The notes below the pieces were generated by a model. The model was not told where the DNA came from. It ran no database searches and saw only the letters and a program-made list of their open reading frames with translations. From Chamaesiphon minutus PCC 6605 (GTDB lineage: Bacteria > Cyanobacteriota > Cyanobacteriia > Cyanobacteriales > Chamaesiphonaceae), in the NCBI RefSeq assembly GCF_000317145.1, contig NC_019697.1, positions 434,001-498,000 on the forward strand: 64,000 nucleotides of DNA, in the 5' to 3' direction. A program made the translations under genes and the position numbers. Below, piece after piece: positions 52,867 to 62,123 of the stretch (within the stretch, counting starts at the first letter, position 1; the number at the start of each line of letters is the position of its first letter).

Positions 52867-53841
52867 TTAATCGATACTCAAACCTTTAGTTGCCAACCAG
52901 GCTCGATCGAAGATGCGGGATTGATAGCGGGCACCACCATCGCATAAGATCGTCACGATTGTATGTCCTGGCCCCATTTGTTTGGCCAGTCTGACTGCGG
53001 CAGCGACGTTAATTCCTACCGAACCACCCATAAATAAGCCATCTTTGCGGAGGAGTTGATAGACGACTTCGATACATTCTCGATCGGGGATTTGGATCGC
53101 ATCATCGATAGGCGCGCCTTCCATGTTGCCCGTAATCCGACTATTTCCGATGCCCTCAGTTATCGAACTGCCTTCGAGGGTAATCGTACCAGTCTTAACA
53201 TAACTATATAACCCACTTCCCATCGGATCGGCGACGATACTTTTTATCTGCGGATTTTTTTCTTTGAGAAACATCGATACGCCTGCAAATGTTCCTCCCG
53301 TGCCCGTCGAAGCTACCCAACCATCGATTTTGCCATCGGTTTGCGCCCAAATTTCTGGCCCAGTTGTTTCGTAATGTGCTAGACGATTGGCAAGATTTTC
53401 AAATTGATTTGCCCAGATCGCGTTTTCCATTTCCGCCGCGACACGACCGGACAATTTGACATAATTATTCGGATCTTTGTAGGGTACTGCGGGCACTGTG
53501 CGGACTTCTGCGCCGAGGGTGCGTAATGCTTCTATTTTTTCTGCTGACTGGGTGTCGGGGATGATAATCAGGCATTTATAGCCCTTAGCATTGCAAATAT
53601 GCGCCAGTCCGATGCCAGTATTACCAGCCGTACCTTCAACGACGGTACCACCTGGTTTGAGGATGCCGCGCCGCTCGGCATCTTCGATGATATATAAAGC
53701 CGCCCGATCTTTGACGGAACCACCAGGATTGAGAAATTCAGCTTTACCTAAAATTTCACATCCGGTGGCATCGCTAAAGCTATTGAGCCGAATTAATGGG
53801 GTGTTGCCGATTGCTTTTGAAAAGCCGTATTTGATATCCAT
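52867..53841 (-). CDS. cysK: Cysteine synthase A (O-acetylserine sulfhydrylase family)
   Basis: A 324-residue PLP enzyme that makes cysteine from O-acetylserine and sulfide. The PLP lysine is in NPGGSVKDRAALYII, the substrate loop is EGTAGNTGIGLAH, and the phosphate loop is STGTGGTFAGVS. It has the length and layout of CysK-type enzymes, with TSGNTGIG changed to TAGNTGIG and LCDGGARYQSRIF at the C-terminus, as in the cyanobacterial and plastid branch. It stands as a single gene; an AT-rich spacer precedes the ATG. Confidence 0.93.
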   Translation of the reverse strand: MDIKYGFSKAIGNTPLIRLNSFSDATGCEILGKAEFLNPGGSVKDRAALYIIEDAERRGILKPGGTVVEGTAGNTGIGLAHICNAKGYKCLIIIPDTQSAEKIEALRTLGAEVRTVPAVPYKDPNNYVKLSGRVAAEMENAIWANQFENLANRLAHYETTGPEIWAQTDGKIDGWVASTGTGGTFAGVSMFLKEKNPQIKSIVADPMGSGLYSYVKTGTITLEGSSITEGIGNSRITGNMEGAPIDDAIQIPDRECIEVVYQLLRKDGLFMGGSVGINVAAAVRLAKQMGPGHTIVTILCDGGARYQSRIFDRAWLATKGLSID

Positions 53842-53962
53842 TTTAATAATTGATAATTGATAATTAATATTTTAGTACTAGGCAGCGTAATTAAGTGAGG
53901 TTACTATTCCTCACTCCTCGCGCCCCGCTTCCCGCAACATAGTGGCTCTTGGATCGAGACTA

Positions 53963-54757
53963 CTAATTACTATTTAAAGCGTATTGCTGAAATAGAAGAT
54001 CGAGATTATCAGAGTTAGTATTGACTTTAGAAATTAATTTTACTGCTAATTCGCAATTTTCTATTTCCGATCGAATAAACTCATTGAGGAGCGGAATGGG
54101 GGCAATTATGGTGGATTCATTGGCAGTTGCTTTAATTGTTAATAGTCGATCTATCTCAGCTACGATATCTCGACGATCGCTAATTAATTCCATCAATTTA
54201 CTCAAAACCATTGGCGGAAATGTTTGATAAGTAATAATCCATTTGGCAGCTAAAATCGGACGGAGGGCATAAAAATACTTCTTCAACTTGACAGTATCAA
54301 ATTGTAGATGTTCGCGATAGCAGCCGATCGTCATATTTAGATAATGATGTATTCCCGCGCGACAGGAATAATAATTACTCGCTAAATTTAGTAATTCTTG
54401 AGGAAGATGAGTACGATCGGCATAGACAATTGGCGATTGAATCCATTCATAAATTGCCGAGTTAGAGCCTTTAAATAATTTTAAAGCTTTACGCAGATCC
54501 CAACCATTAATATCTAGTAATGAATTGACAGGAAGATCGACCGTGTCTGGACGATCGTCGATCGATAAATACCATGCTAATGGACGCAGATAGATAAATC
54601 GTACATCGTAGTCGCTATCTGGCGAAGGAAATCCCCACGCACGGCTCCCCGATTCACAAGCATAGAGAATAGTTAGCTGCTCCGCGATCGCAAGTTGCTG
54701 CAACTTAGCGGTGATGGTAGGATCGATATCTACCGCTACTGTCCTGTCTGTTTCCAT
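53963..54757 (-). CDS. Nucleotidyltransferase (YcgL/COG3541-like)
   Basis: A 264-residue protein with a minimal nucleotidyltransferase active site near residue 35: ACESGSRAWGFPSPDSDYDVRFIYL, i.e. GSxxxGxxxxxSDxD with two metal-binding Asp. The C-terminal helical part (RAGIHHYLNMTIGCYREHL, VKLKKYFYALRPILAAKWI) is typical of the COG3541 family, whose substrate is unclear. It runs opposite to ispF, with 115 bp between the starts. Confidence 0.85.
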   Translation of the reverse strand: METDRTVAVDIDPTITAKLQQLAIAEQLTILYACESGSRAWGFPSPDSDYDVRFIYLRPLAWYLSIDDRPDTVDLPVNSLLDINGWDLRKALKLFKGSNSAIYEWIQSPIVYADRTHLPQELLNLASNYYSCRAGIHHYLNMTIGCYREHLQFDTVKLKKYFYALRPILAAKWIITYQTFPPMVLSKLMELISDRRDIVAEIDRLLTIKATANESTIIAPIPLLNEFIRSEIENCELAVKLISKVNTNSDNLDLLFQQYALNSN

Positions 54758-54872
54758 CGCTCCCCGTTCCTATCATAGGCTGGCTCGCTCTTTGACGATC
54801 GAGAGTTAGTTCTCGACCTGCCGCGCCAACTATACTAATAAATATTTTGACACATTCAATACCGCAAACTCC

Positions 54873-55358
54873 ATGAACATCCGGATCGGCAATGGTTATG
54901 ATATTCATCGCCTCGTTTCAGATCGTCCCCTCATTTTAGGTGGTGTCAAAATCGAGCACGAGTTGGGCTTGCTGGGACACAGCGATGCCGATGTCCTCAC
55001 TCATGCCATTATGGATGCGATGCTGGGTGCGCTGAGTCTGGGCGATATCGGACATTATTTTCCGCCTACTGACGCCAAATGGGCGGGTGCTGATAGTATC
55101 GAACTCCTCAAACAAGTCAATACTCTAATTATCGATCGCGGCTGGCAAATTAGTAATCTCGACACGGTTGTCGTCGCCGAACGTCCCAAGCTCAAGCCCC
55201 ATATTAATTCTATGCGCGATCGATTGGCGAAAGCTCTCCAATTATCGCCGGAACAAGTCGGTGTCAAAGCTACTACCAATGAGAAGTTAGACGCGACAGG
55301 AAGAGAAGAGGGGATTTGTGCGTATGCAGTAGTTTTATTGACTAACCCAAGTTCCTAG
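54873..55358 (+). CDS. ispF: 2-C-methyl-D-erythritol 2,4-cyclodiphosphate synthase
   Basis: A 161-residue enzyme of the MEP isoprenoid pathway that makes MEcPP in the cytoplasm. Zn ligands Asp and His (GNGYDIHRL) and His ([21 protein letters not shown]), the ERPKLKPH region and the C-terminal [17 protein letters not shown] motif are all present. Length normal. It is divergent from the nucleotidyltransferase gene; an inverted-repeat element follows its stop by 21 bp. Confidence 0.97.
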   Translation: MNIRIGNGYDIHRLVSDRPLILGGVKIEHELGLLGHSDADVLTHAIMDAMLGALSLGDIGHYFPPTDAKWAGADSIELLKQVNTLIIDRGWQISNLDTVVVAERPKLKPHINSMRDRLAKALQLSPEQVGVKATTNEKLDATGREEGICAYAVVLLTNPSS

Positions 55359-55379
55359 TTCTTTAGAGTGTCAGCGATT

Positions 55380-55495
55380 GAAATCGCCGCTCATGATGCA
55401 AAGTCCGGTTGTTGTCGCAAGCGGCAAAAGCCTGCCGACGCGGACTAATCAAGCAAGTTCGCGTAAGCGGACTTTGCATCATTAGGAGCGGTTTC
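55380..55495. repeat. 116-bp MITE-like element with imperfect terminal inverted repeats
   Basis: The ends GAAATCGCCGCTCATGATGC-AAAGTCCG and CGGACTTT-GCATCATTAGGAGCGGTTTC are inverted repeats of about 28 bp with a few mismatches. It has no coding capacity. An inner region (CGCAAGCGGC) can fold too. It lies between ispF and a TPR gene. Confidence 0.75.
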
Positions 55496-55572
55496 TAACT
55501 GCTTAGATTATCTATTTGTTTTATCTGGCTAATTCATTTACAGTGAGAGTGAGAATATAGAGATAAAAATTT

Positions 55573-56385
55573 ATGATTTGGCGTTGGTTGGTGGGTATTG
55601 TGGCGATCGTGCTAATCTTGTTAACTCCAATTAGTTCTGGTTTAGCACAGCCAGCACCGACTGATGTTACCGACGCTCAATTCGAGCTGGGTGATAAGTT
55701 ACGTACCCAAGCTTTTACCGCTACTAATGAGGGAGATTTTGCCAAAGCAGAACAGTATTGGACGAAATTGATCGAGCTGTTCCCGCAGAATCCGGCAATC
55801 TGGAGCAACCGGGGCAATTCCCGCGTCAGTCAGAATAAATTGAATGAAGCAATTACCGATTTTAATAAGTCGATCGAGTTATTACCAGATCGTCCCGATG
55901 CTTATCTCAATCGCGGCACGGCTTTAGAAGGTTTGGGTAAATGGAATGAAGCGATCGCTGACTATCAGTATATCCTCTCGATCGATCCTAAAGATGCGAT
56001 GGCTTACAATAATTTAGGTAATGCCTATGCAGGTTTGGGCGAGTGGGATAAGGCAATTAAAAATTATGTCAAAGCGTCAGAAATTGCACCTGATTTTGCA
56101 TTCGCACGGGCTAATTATGCCCTAGCTTTATATCAGAATGGTGAGACGGCAGAAGCAATCCGCAACATGAAAAATATCGTCAGAAAATATCGCGATTTTC
56201 CAGATGTACGGGCGGCATTGAGTGCAGCTTTATGGCAAGATGGTCAACGCGGTGAAGCTGAAAGTAATTGGGTTGCTGTGATTGGCTTGGATAGTCGGTA
56301 TAAGGATTTAGATTGGGTCAGAAATACTCGCCGTTGGCCGCCAAATATGGTGGCGGCGTTAGAAAAATTCTTGAAATTGCAGTAA
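55573..56385 (+). CDS. Exported tetratricopeptide-repeat protein
   Basis: A 270-residue protein with an N-terminal signal peptide (WLVGIVAIVLILLTPISSGLAQ). Then come four or so TPR units (for example AIWSNRGNSRVSQNKLNEAI, PDAYLNRGTALEGLGKWNEA, AMAYNNLGNAYAGLGEWDKA, and a fourth at AFARANYALALYQNGETAEA). A C-terminal helix ends near NTRRWPPNMVAALEKFL. TPRs build protein contacts; the location is likely the thylakoid lumen or periplasm. Such proteins in cyanobacteria often aid assembly of photosynthetic complexes, but no partner is indicated here. A perfect hairpin terminator follows. Confidence 0.88.
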   Translation: MIWRWLVGIVAIVLILLTPISSGLAQPAPTDVTDAQFELGDKLRTQAFTATNEGDFAKAEQYWTKLIELFPQNPAIWSNRGNSRVSQNKLNEAITDFNKSIELLPDRPDAYLNRGTALEGLGKWNEAIADYQYILSIDPKDAMAYNNLGNAYAGLGEWDKAIKNYVKASEIAPDFAFARANYALALYQNGETAEAIRNMKNIVRKYRDFPDVRAALSAALWQDGQRGEAESNWVAVIGLDSRYKDLDWVRNTRRWPPNMVAALEKFLKLQ

Positions 56386-56400
56386 TCGAACCTTCATCAA

Positions 56401-56447
56401 AAATTAGGGTAGCGGCAATTCATGAATTGCCGCTACCCTAATTTTTT
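56401..56447 (+). terminator. Intrinsic terminator after the TPR gene
   Basis: TTAGGGTAGCGGCAATTC pairs with its complement around AT, ending in TTTTTT. AAAATTAG on the other side makes it usable for the convergent dedA gene as well. Confidence 0.93.
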
Positions 56448-56502
56448 AAGATTGCACCGAGTGAAAATTTTTGCTAAATTCAGAGTGCCATTTAGCCTGA
56501 AA

Positions 56503-57105
56503 TTAATTTCTGGAGCGCATTTTCTTGAAGATGGCATACCCGAGCAAACCTAATAGTCCAAACACGACTAGTTTAGAAACTGGAGCTAAATATCCTTCGA
56601 TCGAGGCATAGTTATCGCCCAGCAGAAATCCCGCCGCAGTTAAGGCTAGCGTCCAGATCGAGGTGCCGATCGTTGAATAAATGGTAAAAGAGATAAACGG
56701 CATCTGATTCATCCCTGCGGGCAGCGAAATCAGCGTCCTAATTCCCGGTACCATCCGTCCAAAAAAGACGGCTCTGACTCCATATTTATTAAACCAATCA
56801 TTGACTCGATCGATATCTTTGGCAGTTACGCCGATCCATTTGCCATACCGCTCCGTCCAAGTCTGTAATCTCTGATAATTGACCAGTCGGCCTAGATAAT
56901 ACCAAGCATAAGTGCCTGCCATCGTGCCAACGGTACCCGCCAGCACAGCCAGACCAAAATTCATTTTACCTTGAGCAACTGTAAAGCCAGCCAAAGGCAT
57001 AATTAACTCGGATGGAATTGGCGGAAAGAGATTTTCTAAGAACATTAGCAGCCCGATACCCCAGTATCCCAAACTGCCCATTAAGTTATTAATCCATTCC
57101 ACCAT
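56503..57105 (-). CDS. DedA-family membrane protein
   Basis: A 200-residue inner-membrane protein of the DedA/VTT family, several of which move undecaprenyl phosphate or other lipids. Conserved features are FLENLFPPIPSELIMPLAGF (the E..P/PPSE motif), the F/YGRMVPGIRTLISLPAG segment with two functional Arg, and membrane helices at the C-terminus. A basic end (KKMRSRN) closes the protein. It is followed on the same strand, upstream, by ktrA (35 bp gap), so it may share that transcript. Confidence 0.9.
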   Translation of the reverse strand: MVEWINNLMGSLGYWGIGLLMFLENLFPPIPSELIMPLAGFTVAQGKMNFGLAVLAGTVGTMAGTYAWYYLGRLVNYQRLQTWTERYGKWIGVTAKDIDRVNDWFNKYGVRAVFFGRMVPGIRTLISLPAGMNQMPFISFTIYSTIGTSIWTLALTAAGFLLGDNYASIEGYLAPVSKLVVFGLLGLLGYAIFKKMRSRN

Positions 57106-57140
57106 TTTCTAAATCGCTCCAGATATTTTACAGATATTTT

Positions 57141-57851
57141 TTAGAGTGGCAATCGATCGAGATCCCGTTTATTACCAATGACAACCAATACATCATTTTG
57201 CTGGAGACGACGATCGGGTTTGGGATTGATATCAAAATTTTTAGATTGGCCGATCGCTAACACGTTAATACCATAATCGCTCCGCAGTTGTAACTCCAAG
57301 ATCGTTTTGCCATAAAAAGATTCGGGCACTTTAATCTCGACAATACTGTGTTCGGGGTCTAAATCCAAGCTTTCTAAAAGTCCCGGTCTCACTAGCGTCT
57401 GAGCTAGGTTGCAGCCTGCTTCGTATTCTGGTAATACTACTCGATCGGCTCCAACTTTTTGCAGCAGTTTGGCATGAACTTCAGAGGAGGCTTTGGCAAT
57501 AACATTGGTAACGCCAGCTTCTTTAAGATTTAGCGTCGTGATGATACTTTCTTGCAGGTAATTCCCGATCGATACGATGACCGTATCGAACTCAAATATC
57601 CCGGCCTCCTTTAAGGATAATGGATTGGTGGAGTCAATGACCAGCGCGTGAGCTGCCAGTCCTGATGCTAAAATGTCGTCTACACGTTTTTCATTGATAT
57701 CTGTGCCCAGGACTTCATATCCAGCTTTGTGTAACGTTTCACAGACCGCTCGTCCAAATCGACCTAATCCAATTACCGCAAACTGACGGGCTTTATTGGG
57801 TCTTAAATTGCGAAAAAAGCTAAAAGATTGGCGTTCTAGTGACTGTGACAT
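57141..57851 (-). CDS. ktrA: KtrA-like potassium-uptake regulatory subunit (RCK)
   Basis: A 236-residue TrkA/KtrA protein: an RCK_N Rossmann domain (FAVIGLGRFGRAVCETL, with the GxGxxG and later acidic residues) and an RCK_C domain. It forms the nucleotide-gated cytosolic ring on the KtrB membrane subunit. The ktrB gene is upstream on the same strand, 96 bp away with a tandem repeat array between. Like Synechocystis it likely serves K+ uptake and osmotic adaptation (established for KtrABE there). Confidence 0.92.
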   Translation of the reverse strand: MSQSLERQSFSFFRNLRPNKARQFAVIGLGRFGRAVCETLHKAGYEVLGTDINEKRVDDILASGLAAHALVIDSTNPLSLKEAGIFEFDTVIVSIGNYLQESIITTLNLKEAGVTNVIAKASSEVHAKLLQKVGADRVVLPEYEAGCNLAQTLVRPGLLESLDLDPEHSIVEIKVPESFYGKTILELQLRSDYGINVLAIGQSKNFDINPKPDRRLQQNDVLVVIGNKRDLDRLPL

Positions 57852-57855
57852 AGGG

Positions 57856-57912
57856 GGTGGATGGGTAATGGGTAATGGGTAATGGGTAATGGGGTAATGG
57901 GGTAATGGGTAA
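57856..57912. repeat. GGTAATG heptamer array between ktrB and ktrA
   Basis: About seven units of GGTAATG/GGGTAATGG lie between the two co-oriented genes, in the intergenic stretch of the probable operon. Related to CATTACC at 13556-13625. Confidence 0.9.
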
Positions 57913-57947
57913 TCCCTCTGTTCTATCCCCTATCCCCTCTATCCTCA

Positions 57948-59282
57948 TTAACCAACTAATAGTGATTCTTCAGGGTACTTAACGGTAGTGGTGCGCGGAT
58001 CTCCCAGGAGTGCGGCAATTAGCAGCAAAATTCCGACTCGCCCGATATACATCGTAGCGATTAATACTAGCTTACTAAATGGTGTCAGTCCTGCGGTAAT
58101 CCCGGTCGAAAGTCCGACTGTGGCAAAAGCGGAAACTACTTCAAAGAGAATGCGAATAAAATCTAGTTTCGGATCTGCCAGGGCAATTGCCATCGTGGCA
58201 AACACAACTGTTAGTAGCGAGCCAAAGGTGACAGCAATTGCTTTTAATAGCAGCGAGTTGGGTACCTGACGACGATAGAGGATTACCGATTCTTTGCCTC
58301 GGAGGATTGCGTAAGTACAGCTTGCCAATAACCGCGCTGTGGTGGTTTTAATACCTCCTGCCGTGCCGCCAGGACTACCCCCGACTAACATTAGCGCAAT
58401 CGTCACAAATAACCCGGCAGTGGTCATTTTGGAAATGTCGATCGTATTAAAGCCCGCCGTGCGGCTGGTGACTGATTGAAACCAGGCTGCAAGTACTTGT
58501 TGTGGGAAACTCAGCGCGCCTAAAGTTTGAGGATTCCTAATTTCGATCGCCCAAATTGCCAACGTTCCGCCCAGCAATAGAAACAGGGTCGTACTCACCG
58601 CCACCTGAAAATTGAGCGATCGAGAAATCCCGCTCCTCTGGCATTGCAGTCGCGCTCGTCCCCTCAGATATAGCTCTAAAATTACTTCATAACCGATCCC
58701 GCCAAAAATAATCAGTCCCGTAATCACCCCATTTACCAGCCAGGAACCCTGATAGCCGACTAAATTATCCGAGAATAGTCCAAATCCGGCATTATTCCAG
58801 GCACTGATACTATGGAAGAGTGCGAACCAAAGTCCTTTCTGCCAGCCGAGATCGGGGACGAATACCAGTAGTAACAAAAAAGCCCCCGTTAGTTCAAATA
58901 ACATGGTTGTCGCCACGATCGACTGGAGAATCTGAGTACTACCTTGAAGCGATCGCCGATCGAGCGATTGCTGAATGGCCACTTTGTCCTTGAGACCGAA
59001 TCTACGACCCAGCAACAATAGTAAAAAGGTGGTCACTGTCATATAACCCAACCCGCCAACCTGAATTAGCAGCAAGATCGCCAACTGCCCCAATCGGGAG
59101 AAATAAGTGGCTGTATCGACGACAACATGCCCTGTCACACAGACTGCGGACGTGGCCGTAAACAAAGCGACGATCGGGTCATTCCATTGGCCGTTACTCG
59201 TCGAAATCGGCAGCATCAATAGCAGCGCGCCGAACGAGATAACCGCCATAAACCCTAGGCAAATACTGCGTGAAACCGTCAT
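57948..59282 (-). CDS. ktrB: KtrB/TrkH-family potassium transporter
   Basis: A 444-residue membrane protein with the repeated membrane-pore-membrane layout of the Ktr/Trk superfamily. The first pore loop (FTATSAVCVTGHVVVDTAT) and others (SAWNNAGFGLFSDNL, TSRTAGFNTIDI, TVGLSTGITAGLTPFSK) show the single filter glycines of KtrB. It moves K+ (Na+-coupled) into the cytoplasm with KtrA. The order here is ktrB then ktrA on the minus strand. ATG at 59282 fits. Confidence 0.93.
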   Translation of the reverse strand: MTVSRSICLGFMAVISFGALLLMLPISTSNGQWNDPIVALFTATSAVCVTGHVVVDTATYFSRLGQLAILLLIQVGGLGYMTVTTFLLLLLGRRFGLKDKVAIQQSLDRRSLQGSTQILQSIVATTMLFELTGAFLLLLVFVPDLGWQKGLWFALFHSISAWNNAGFGLFSDNLVGYQGSWLVNGVITGLIIFGGIGYEVILELYLRGRARLQCQRSGISRSLNFQVAVSTTLFLLLGGTLAIWAIEIRNPQTLGALSFPQQVLAAWFQSVTSRTAGFNTIDISKMTTAGLFVTIALMLVGGSPGGTAGGIKTTTARLLASCTYAILRGKESVILYRRQVPNSLLLKAIAVTFGSLLTVVFATMAIALADPKLDFIRILFEVVSAFATVGLSTGITAGLTPFSKLVLIATMYIGRVGILLLIAALLGDPRTTTVKYPEESLLVG

Positions 59283-59321
59283 ATGTAAAACAAGTACTGG
59301 GGCAATGCCAATACATAATCT

Positions 59322-59723
59322 CTACCCCATTAATATTACTCGATCGATAACATGAATAATTCCATTGTCGGCTTCAATATCTGCGGCGATGACCGTTGAG
59401 TTTTTGACCTCGAAGCCATCACTACAATCGATCGAAATTGGCGAACCTTCGAGCGAGTCTACCTTTCCGAGTTTAGCGAGGTCGGCTTGGGTAAACTTTC
59501 CTGCTACTACATGAAATTTGAGGATGCGGGCTAGTTGGGGTGGGTTTTGGACTAAAGTTTGGACTGTACCAGGGGGTAATGCCGCAAAGGCAGCATCGAC
59601 GGGGGCAAATACGGTAAATGGCCCAGGTGATTGTAATGCTTCGACTAATCCGGCTGCTTGGACGGCAGCGACGAGGGTTTTAAAGTTATCGTTACTAACT
59701 GCAATTTCTACAATATTTGGCAT
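59322..59723 (-). CDS. cupS: Fasciclin-domain protein, probable CupS
   Basis: A 133-residue single FAS1 domain without signal peptide: [57 protein letters not shown] and [12 protein letters not shown] (FAS1 H1 and H2 motifs). The NDH-1MS CO2-uptake subunit CupS (Synechocystis sll1735) is a fasciclin-fold protein of the same size, encoded next to cupA. Here cupA lies 738 bp upstream on the same strand, with a GNAT gene between. The assignment therefore rests on fold, size and neighbourhood; a generic FAS1 protein is the alternative. Confidence 0.72.
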   Translation of the reverse strand: MPNIVEIAVSNDNFKTLVAAVQAAGLVEALQSPGPFTVFAPVDAAFAALPPGTVQTLVQNPPQLARILKFHVVAGKFTQADLAKLGKVDSLEGSPISIDCSDGFEVKNSTVIAADIEADNGIIHVIDRVILMG

Positions 59724-59750
59724 TTTATTTATCCTGAATTTATCTATTTT

Positions 59751-59857
59751 GTAGGGTGGGCACTGCCCACATATTTAAATACAACTAGCTCAATGTCTCT
59801 TGTTCTCGATCGATTTTTACAATCGATCGAGATGTTGGTGGGCAGTGCCCACCCTAC
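59751..59857. repeat. 107-bp element with perfect 20-bp inverted ends containing the GTGGGCANTGCCCAC palindrome
   Basis: Ends GTAGGGTGGGCACTGCCCAC (59751-59770) and its exact complement (59838-59857) enclose 67 bp. It lies between cupS and the GNAT gene. Each end is itself palindromic, so the element can form nested hairpins. Confidence 0.85.
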
Positions 59858-59875
59858 GGTGTATATTAAAATCTT

Positions 59876-60373
59876 TCACAACTTTTTCTCCCAAAATAGA
59901 GCTTTGCCCAGTTGGGGATTGAGTGCGTAGCCTTCAAATCCAAACGATCGATATGCTTTTTGAGCGATATAGTTATGCTCCAAAACTTCCAGCGTCAGTT
60001 TGCAACAGCCTAAATCGACGGCAATTTGTTCGGCAAATTGCAACATTAATTTAGATAATCCTAAACCTCTATACGGCAACGAGACGATCGCGTCATGAAT
60101 ATTCAATAACGGTTGACAAGCAAAAGTAGAAAATCCTTCAAAACAAATAATTAATCCGGCTGGTTTTCGCTCTACAAAAGCGAGAATCACATAACTAGTC
60201 TTTCGTTTGGTTAATTCGGAAATTAGATGAGTTTTTACATAATCAGACAATCCCCTACTGCCACCCATCGGGTCGCTTGCGTATTCATCCATCAATGTTA
60301 TGACAGCCAGAGCGTGTTCGGCAACAGTTAAATCTGCTTCAATTACTTCGATCGTGGATGTATCTATCGTCAT
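59876..60373 (-). CDS. GNAT acetyltransferase
   Basis: A 165-residue GNAT protein: VIEADLTVAEHALAVITLMD, SYVILAFVERKPAGLIICF, DAIVSLPYRGLGLSKLMLQF (acetyl-CoA loop) and LEVLEHNYIAQKAYRSFGFEGY. Substrate unknown. It sits between cupA and the probable cupS on the same strand, where no such gene is usually found, and is likely an insertion into that operon. Confidence 0.88.
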   Translation of the reverse strand: MTIDTSTIEVIEADLTVAEHALAVITLMDEYASDPMGGSRGLSDYVKTHLISELTKRKTSYVILAFVERKPAGLIICFEGFSTFACQPLLNIHDAIVSLPYRGLGLSKLMLQFAEQIAVDLGCCKLTLEVLEHNYIAQKAYRSFGFEGYALNPQLGKALFWEKKL

Positions 60374-60461
60374 AACTTATTGGATGATTTTCGACATATT
60401 TTAGCTTACTTGAGAGCGATCGTCTCACAATCTTCTCGAAGTAAGCTATCTGGCGCACCAA

Positions 60462-61751
60462 TTAACGATAATCTTGACTTTGAATGTCTGAGAGCCGAGC
60501 TTCAGGACGCTTAAACCTGTCGATTTGGGCTTCAAAGAATTTACGATTTTTCTCTAAATGTTTGGGATTGGTATCGTCTAAAGGATAAAGTAATGCGCCT
60601 CGTAAAGCCTGGATTACTGCCGAAGTAACGCAGTACATCGATCGCTGGAAACTTACACCCAATTGCACCAACATATCATCTTTGCCCCGACAATGTTTTT
60701 CGTAATAATCGAGTAGATATTGCGGCAAGAAATGATACATATCATCCATCAATAATGTCGGTGGAATGCCAGCACTACCGACGGGATTGACATCGGCATA
60801 TAAAATTCCATAGTGGAAATCGGCTTGTTCTGCGGGCACTTGCTCGGCTTGAGCATTATAAGATTTAGTGCCTCTAAATGGTGCAGTCCGATAAAATACG
60901 GCTTCGACATAGGGTAAAGCCGCCTCATACAACCAGGTAAATCCTACCGATTTGGGGATGATTTCAAACATTTCCCCATCGATGTAAACGTGATGATAAA
61001 TCGGTCTACCAGCGACGGCAAAGATGCCATTAACTAGGAAATTCATCGCATCGGGAACAGAGGCAATTTTGCCCTCATCATACAAATCGCTCATTTCAAA
61101 AAATACCGGAGCCATTACTTCCCAAAACAGTCCTAAATTAGAATAATAGGACAGTACCCGCACCTGCTCGATAAACATATCGGGGAAGAGTTTGTACGCC
61201 GCCAGCATGGCGGGATTGCCTTTGAAATATGCTTTAATAGCTCGATCCGCATTTTGCTTGTATTCTTCGGTATCTAGATAAGGATCGAACCGCCCACCCA
61301 TACCCCGATGCCAGTACATCGCTTGCATACAGGCTTCGGCAAACTCCATATTAATCCGATCGTGCAATAAGTGATGGAAAAGTTTGGGCATTTTGGTACT
61401 GCGCCCATTTTCCATAAATTCGAGTAGTTCTGGATGAGCTGAAGCCGAGCCTTTTTGCCAGATCCGCAAGTCGGCGGTATCGCCTGCATAGTGATTGGGT
61501 AAGTCTAAATATTCTTGCGGGAGGAAGTATTTAAAGGCGGGTAGCGGGTTGAGGAAAACGCGTTCGGCGATGTAGAGCAAGTCGCGCCAGTAGAAGTCCA
61601 TCGGGACGGCGTAGGCTTTGTATAAGCCGATGATTTGCATCAAGTTTTCGGGCGTATCTGGGAGCATCGCGCCACCAGCTTCGAGGCGATGGATGACGTC
61701 GGCGAATTGATGGTTGGACGGTGGTAATTGGGTGGTGATGGTTGCTGTCAT
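60462..61751 (-). CDS. cupA: CO2 hydration protein of the NDH-1MS complex (CupA/ChpY)
   Basis: A 429-residue protein matching CupA/CupB, which turns CO2 into bicarbonate at the thylakoid NDH-1 complex. Features include PMDFYWRDLLYIAERVFLNP, LPQEYLDLPNHYAGD, MYWHRGMGGRFDPYLDTEEYK and the SFQRSMYCVTSAVIQALRGA block, all seen in this family. The length and linkage to an ndhD-type gene and a fasciclin protein suit CupA (high-affinity, low-CO2 induced) rather than CupB. It is downstream of ndhD3 on the same strand, separated by 391 bp with inverted-repeat elements. Confidence 0.9.
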   Translation of the reverse strand: MTATITTQLPPSNHQFADVIHRLEAGGAMLPDTPENLMQIIGLYKAYAVPMDFYWRDLLYIAERVFLNPLPAFKYFLPQEYLDLPNHYAGDTADLRIWQKGSASAHPELLEFMENGRSTKMPKLFHHLLHDRINMEFAEACMQAMYWHRGMGGRFDPYLDTEEYKQNADRAIKAYFKGNPAMLAAYKLFPDMFIEQVRVLSYYSNLGLFWEVMAPVFFEMSDLYDEGKIASVPDAMNFLVNGIFAVAGRPIYHHVYIDGEMFEIIPKSVGFTWLYEAALPYVEAVFYRTAPFRGTKSYNAQAEQVPAEQADFHYGILYADVNPVGSAGIPPTLLMDDMYHFLPQYLLDYYEKHCRGKDDMLVQLGVSFQRSMYCVTSAVIQALRGALLYPLDDTNPKHLEKNRKFFEAQIDRFKRPEARLSDIQSQDYR

Positions 61752-61790
61752 GGCGATTTTGGATTAATTCAGATACATTATTAGATTCGT

Positions 61791-61865
61791 AGGGGCGGGT
61801 TTATGAGATCGATCTCACTCTTACTAGCAATCTCAATCAAACCCGCCCTTCTCACTAGCCCCTAC
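61791..61865. repeat. Imperfect inverted repeat between ndhD3 and cupA
   Basis: GTAGGGGCGGGTTT is repeated inverted as AAACCCGCCC...CCCCTAC with a 13-bp interruption. Non-coding. Confidence 0.65.
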
Positions 61866-61947
61866 GTTGCATGTAAAGTCTGTTAGAGGTGCTGCGGAGA
61901 TCTTCCCACCCCACTGGGCGGGTCACCTGACCAGCAGCCCTTCGGGC

Positions 61948-62123
61948 ACCCCTCCTGGGAGCTGCCGTGTATACACAAGTCTGTTGGACTTTGCTTCTAG
62001 ATCTGAATCCCCCCTAACCCCCCTTAAAAAGGGGGAACCGGAAGTCCCCCTTATTTAAGGGGGATTTTCACCAATCTCGCTTTTTTCCAGAGATGTGTAT
62101 ACACGGTAGCTCCTGGGAGGGGA
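61948..62123. repeat. 176-bp MITE-like element between ndhD3 and cupA
   Basis: Ends of about 30 bp (CCTCCTGGGAGCTGCCGTGT, then ATACACA) are inverted repeats with about four mismatches. Inside are CCCCCTTAAAAAGGGGG and CCCCCTTATTTAAGGGGG hairpins, a motif common between cyanobacterial genes. Upstream (61895-61947) lies a diverged copy of the GC-rich repeat of 1.3 and 5.2 kb. Together these fill the gap inside the probable operon. Confidence 0.75.
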
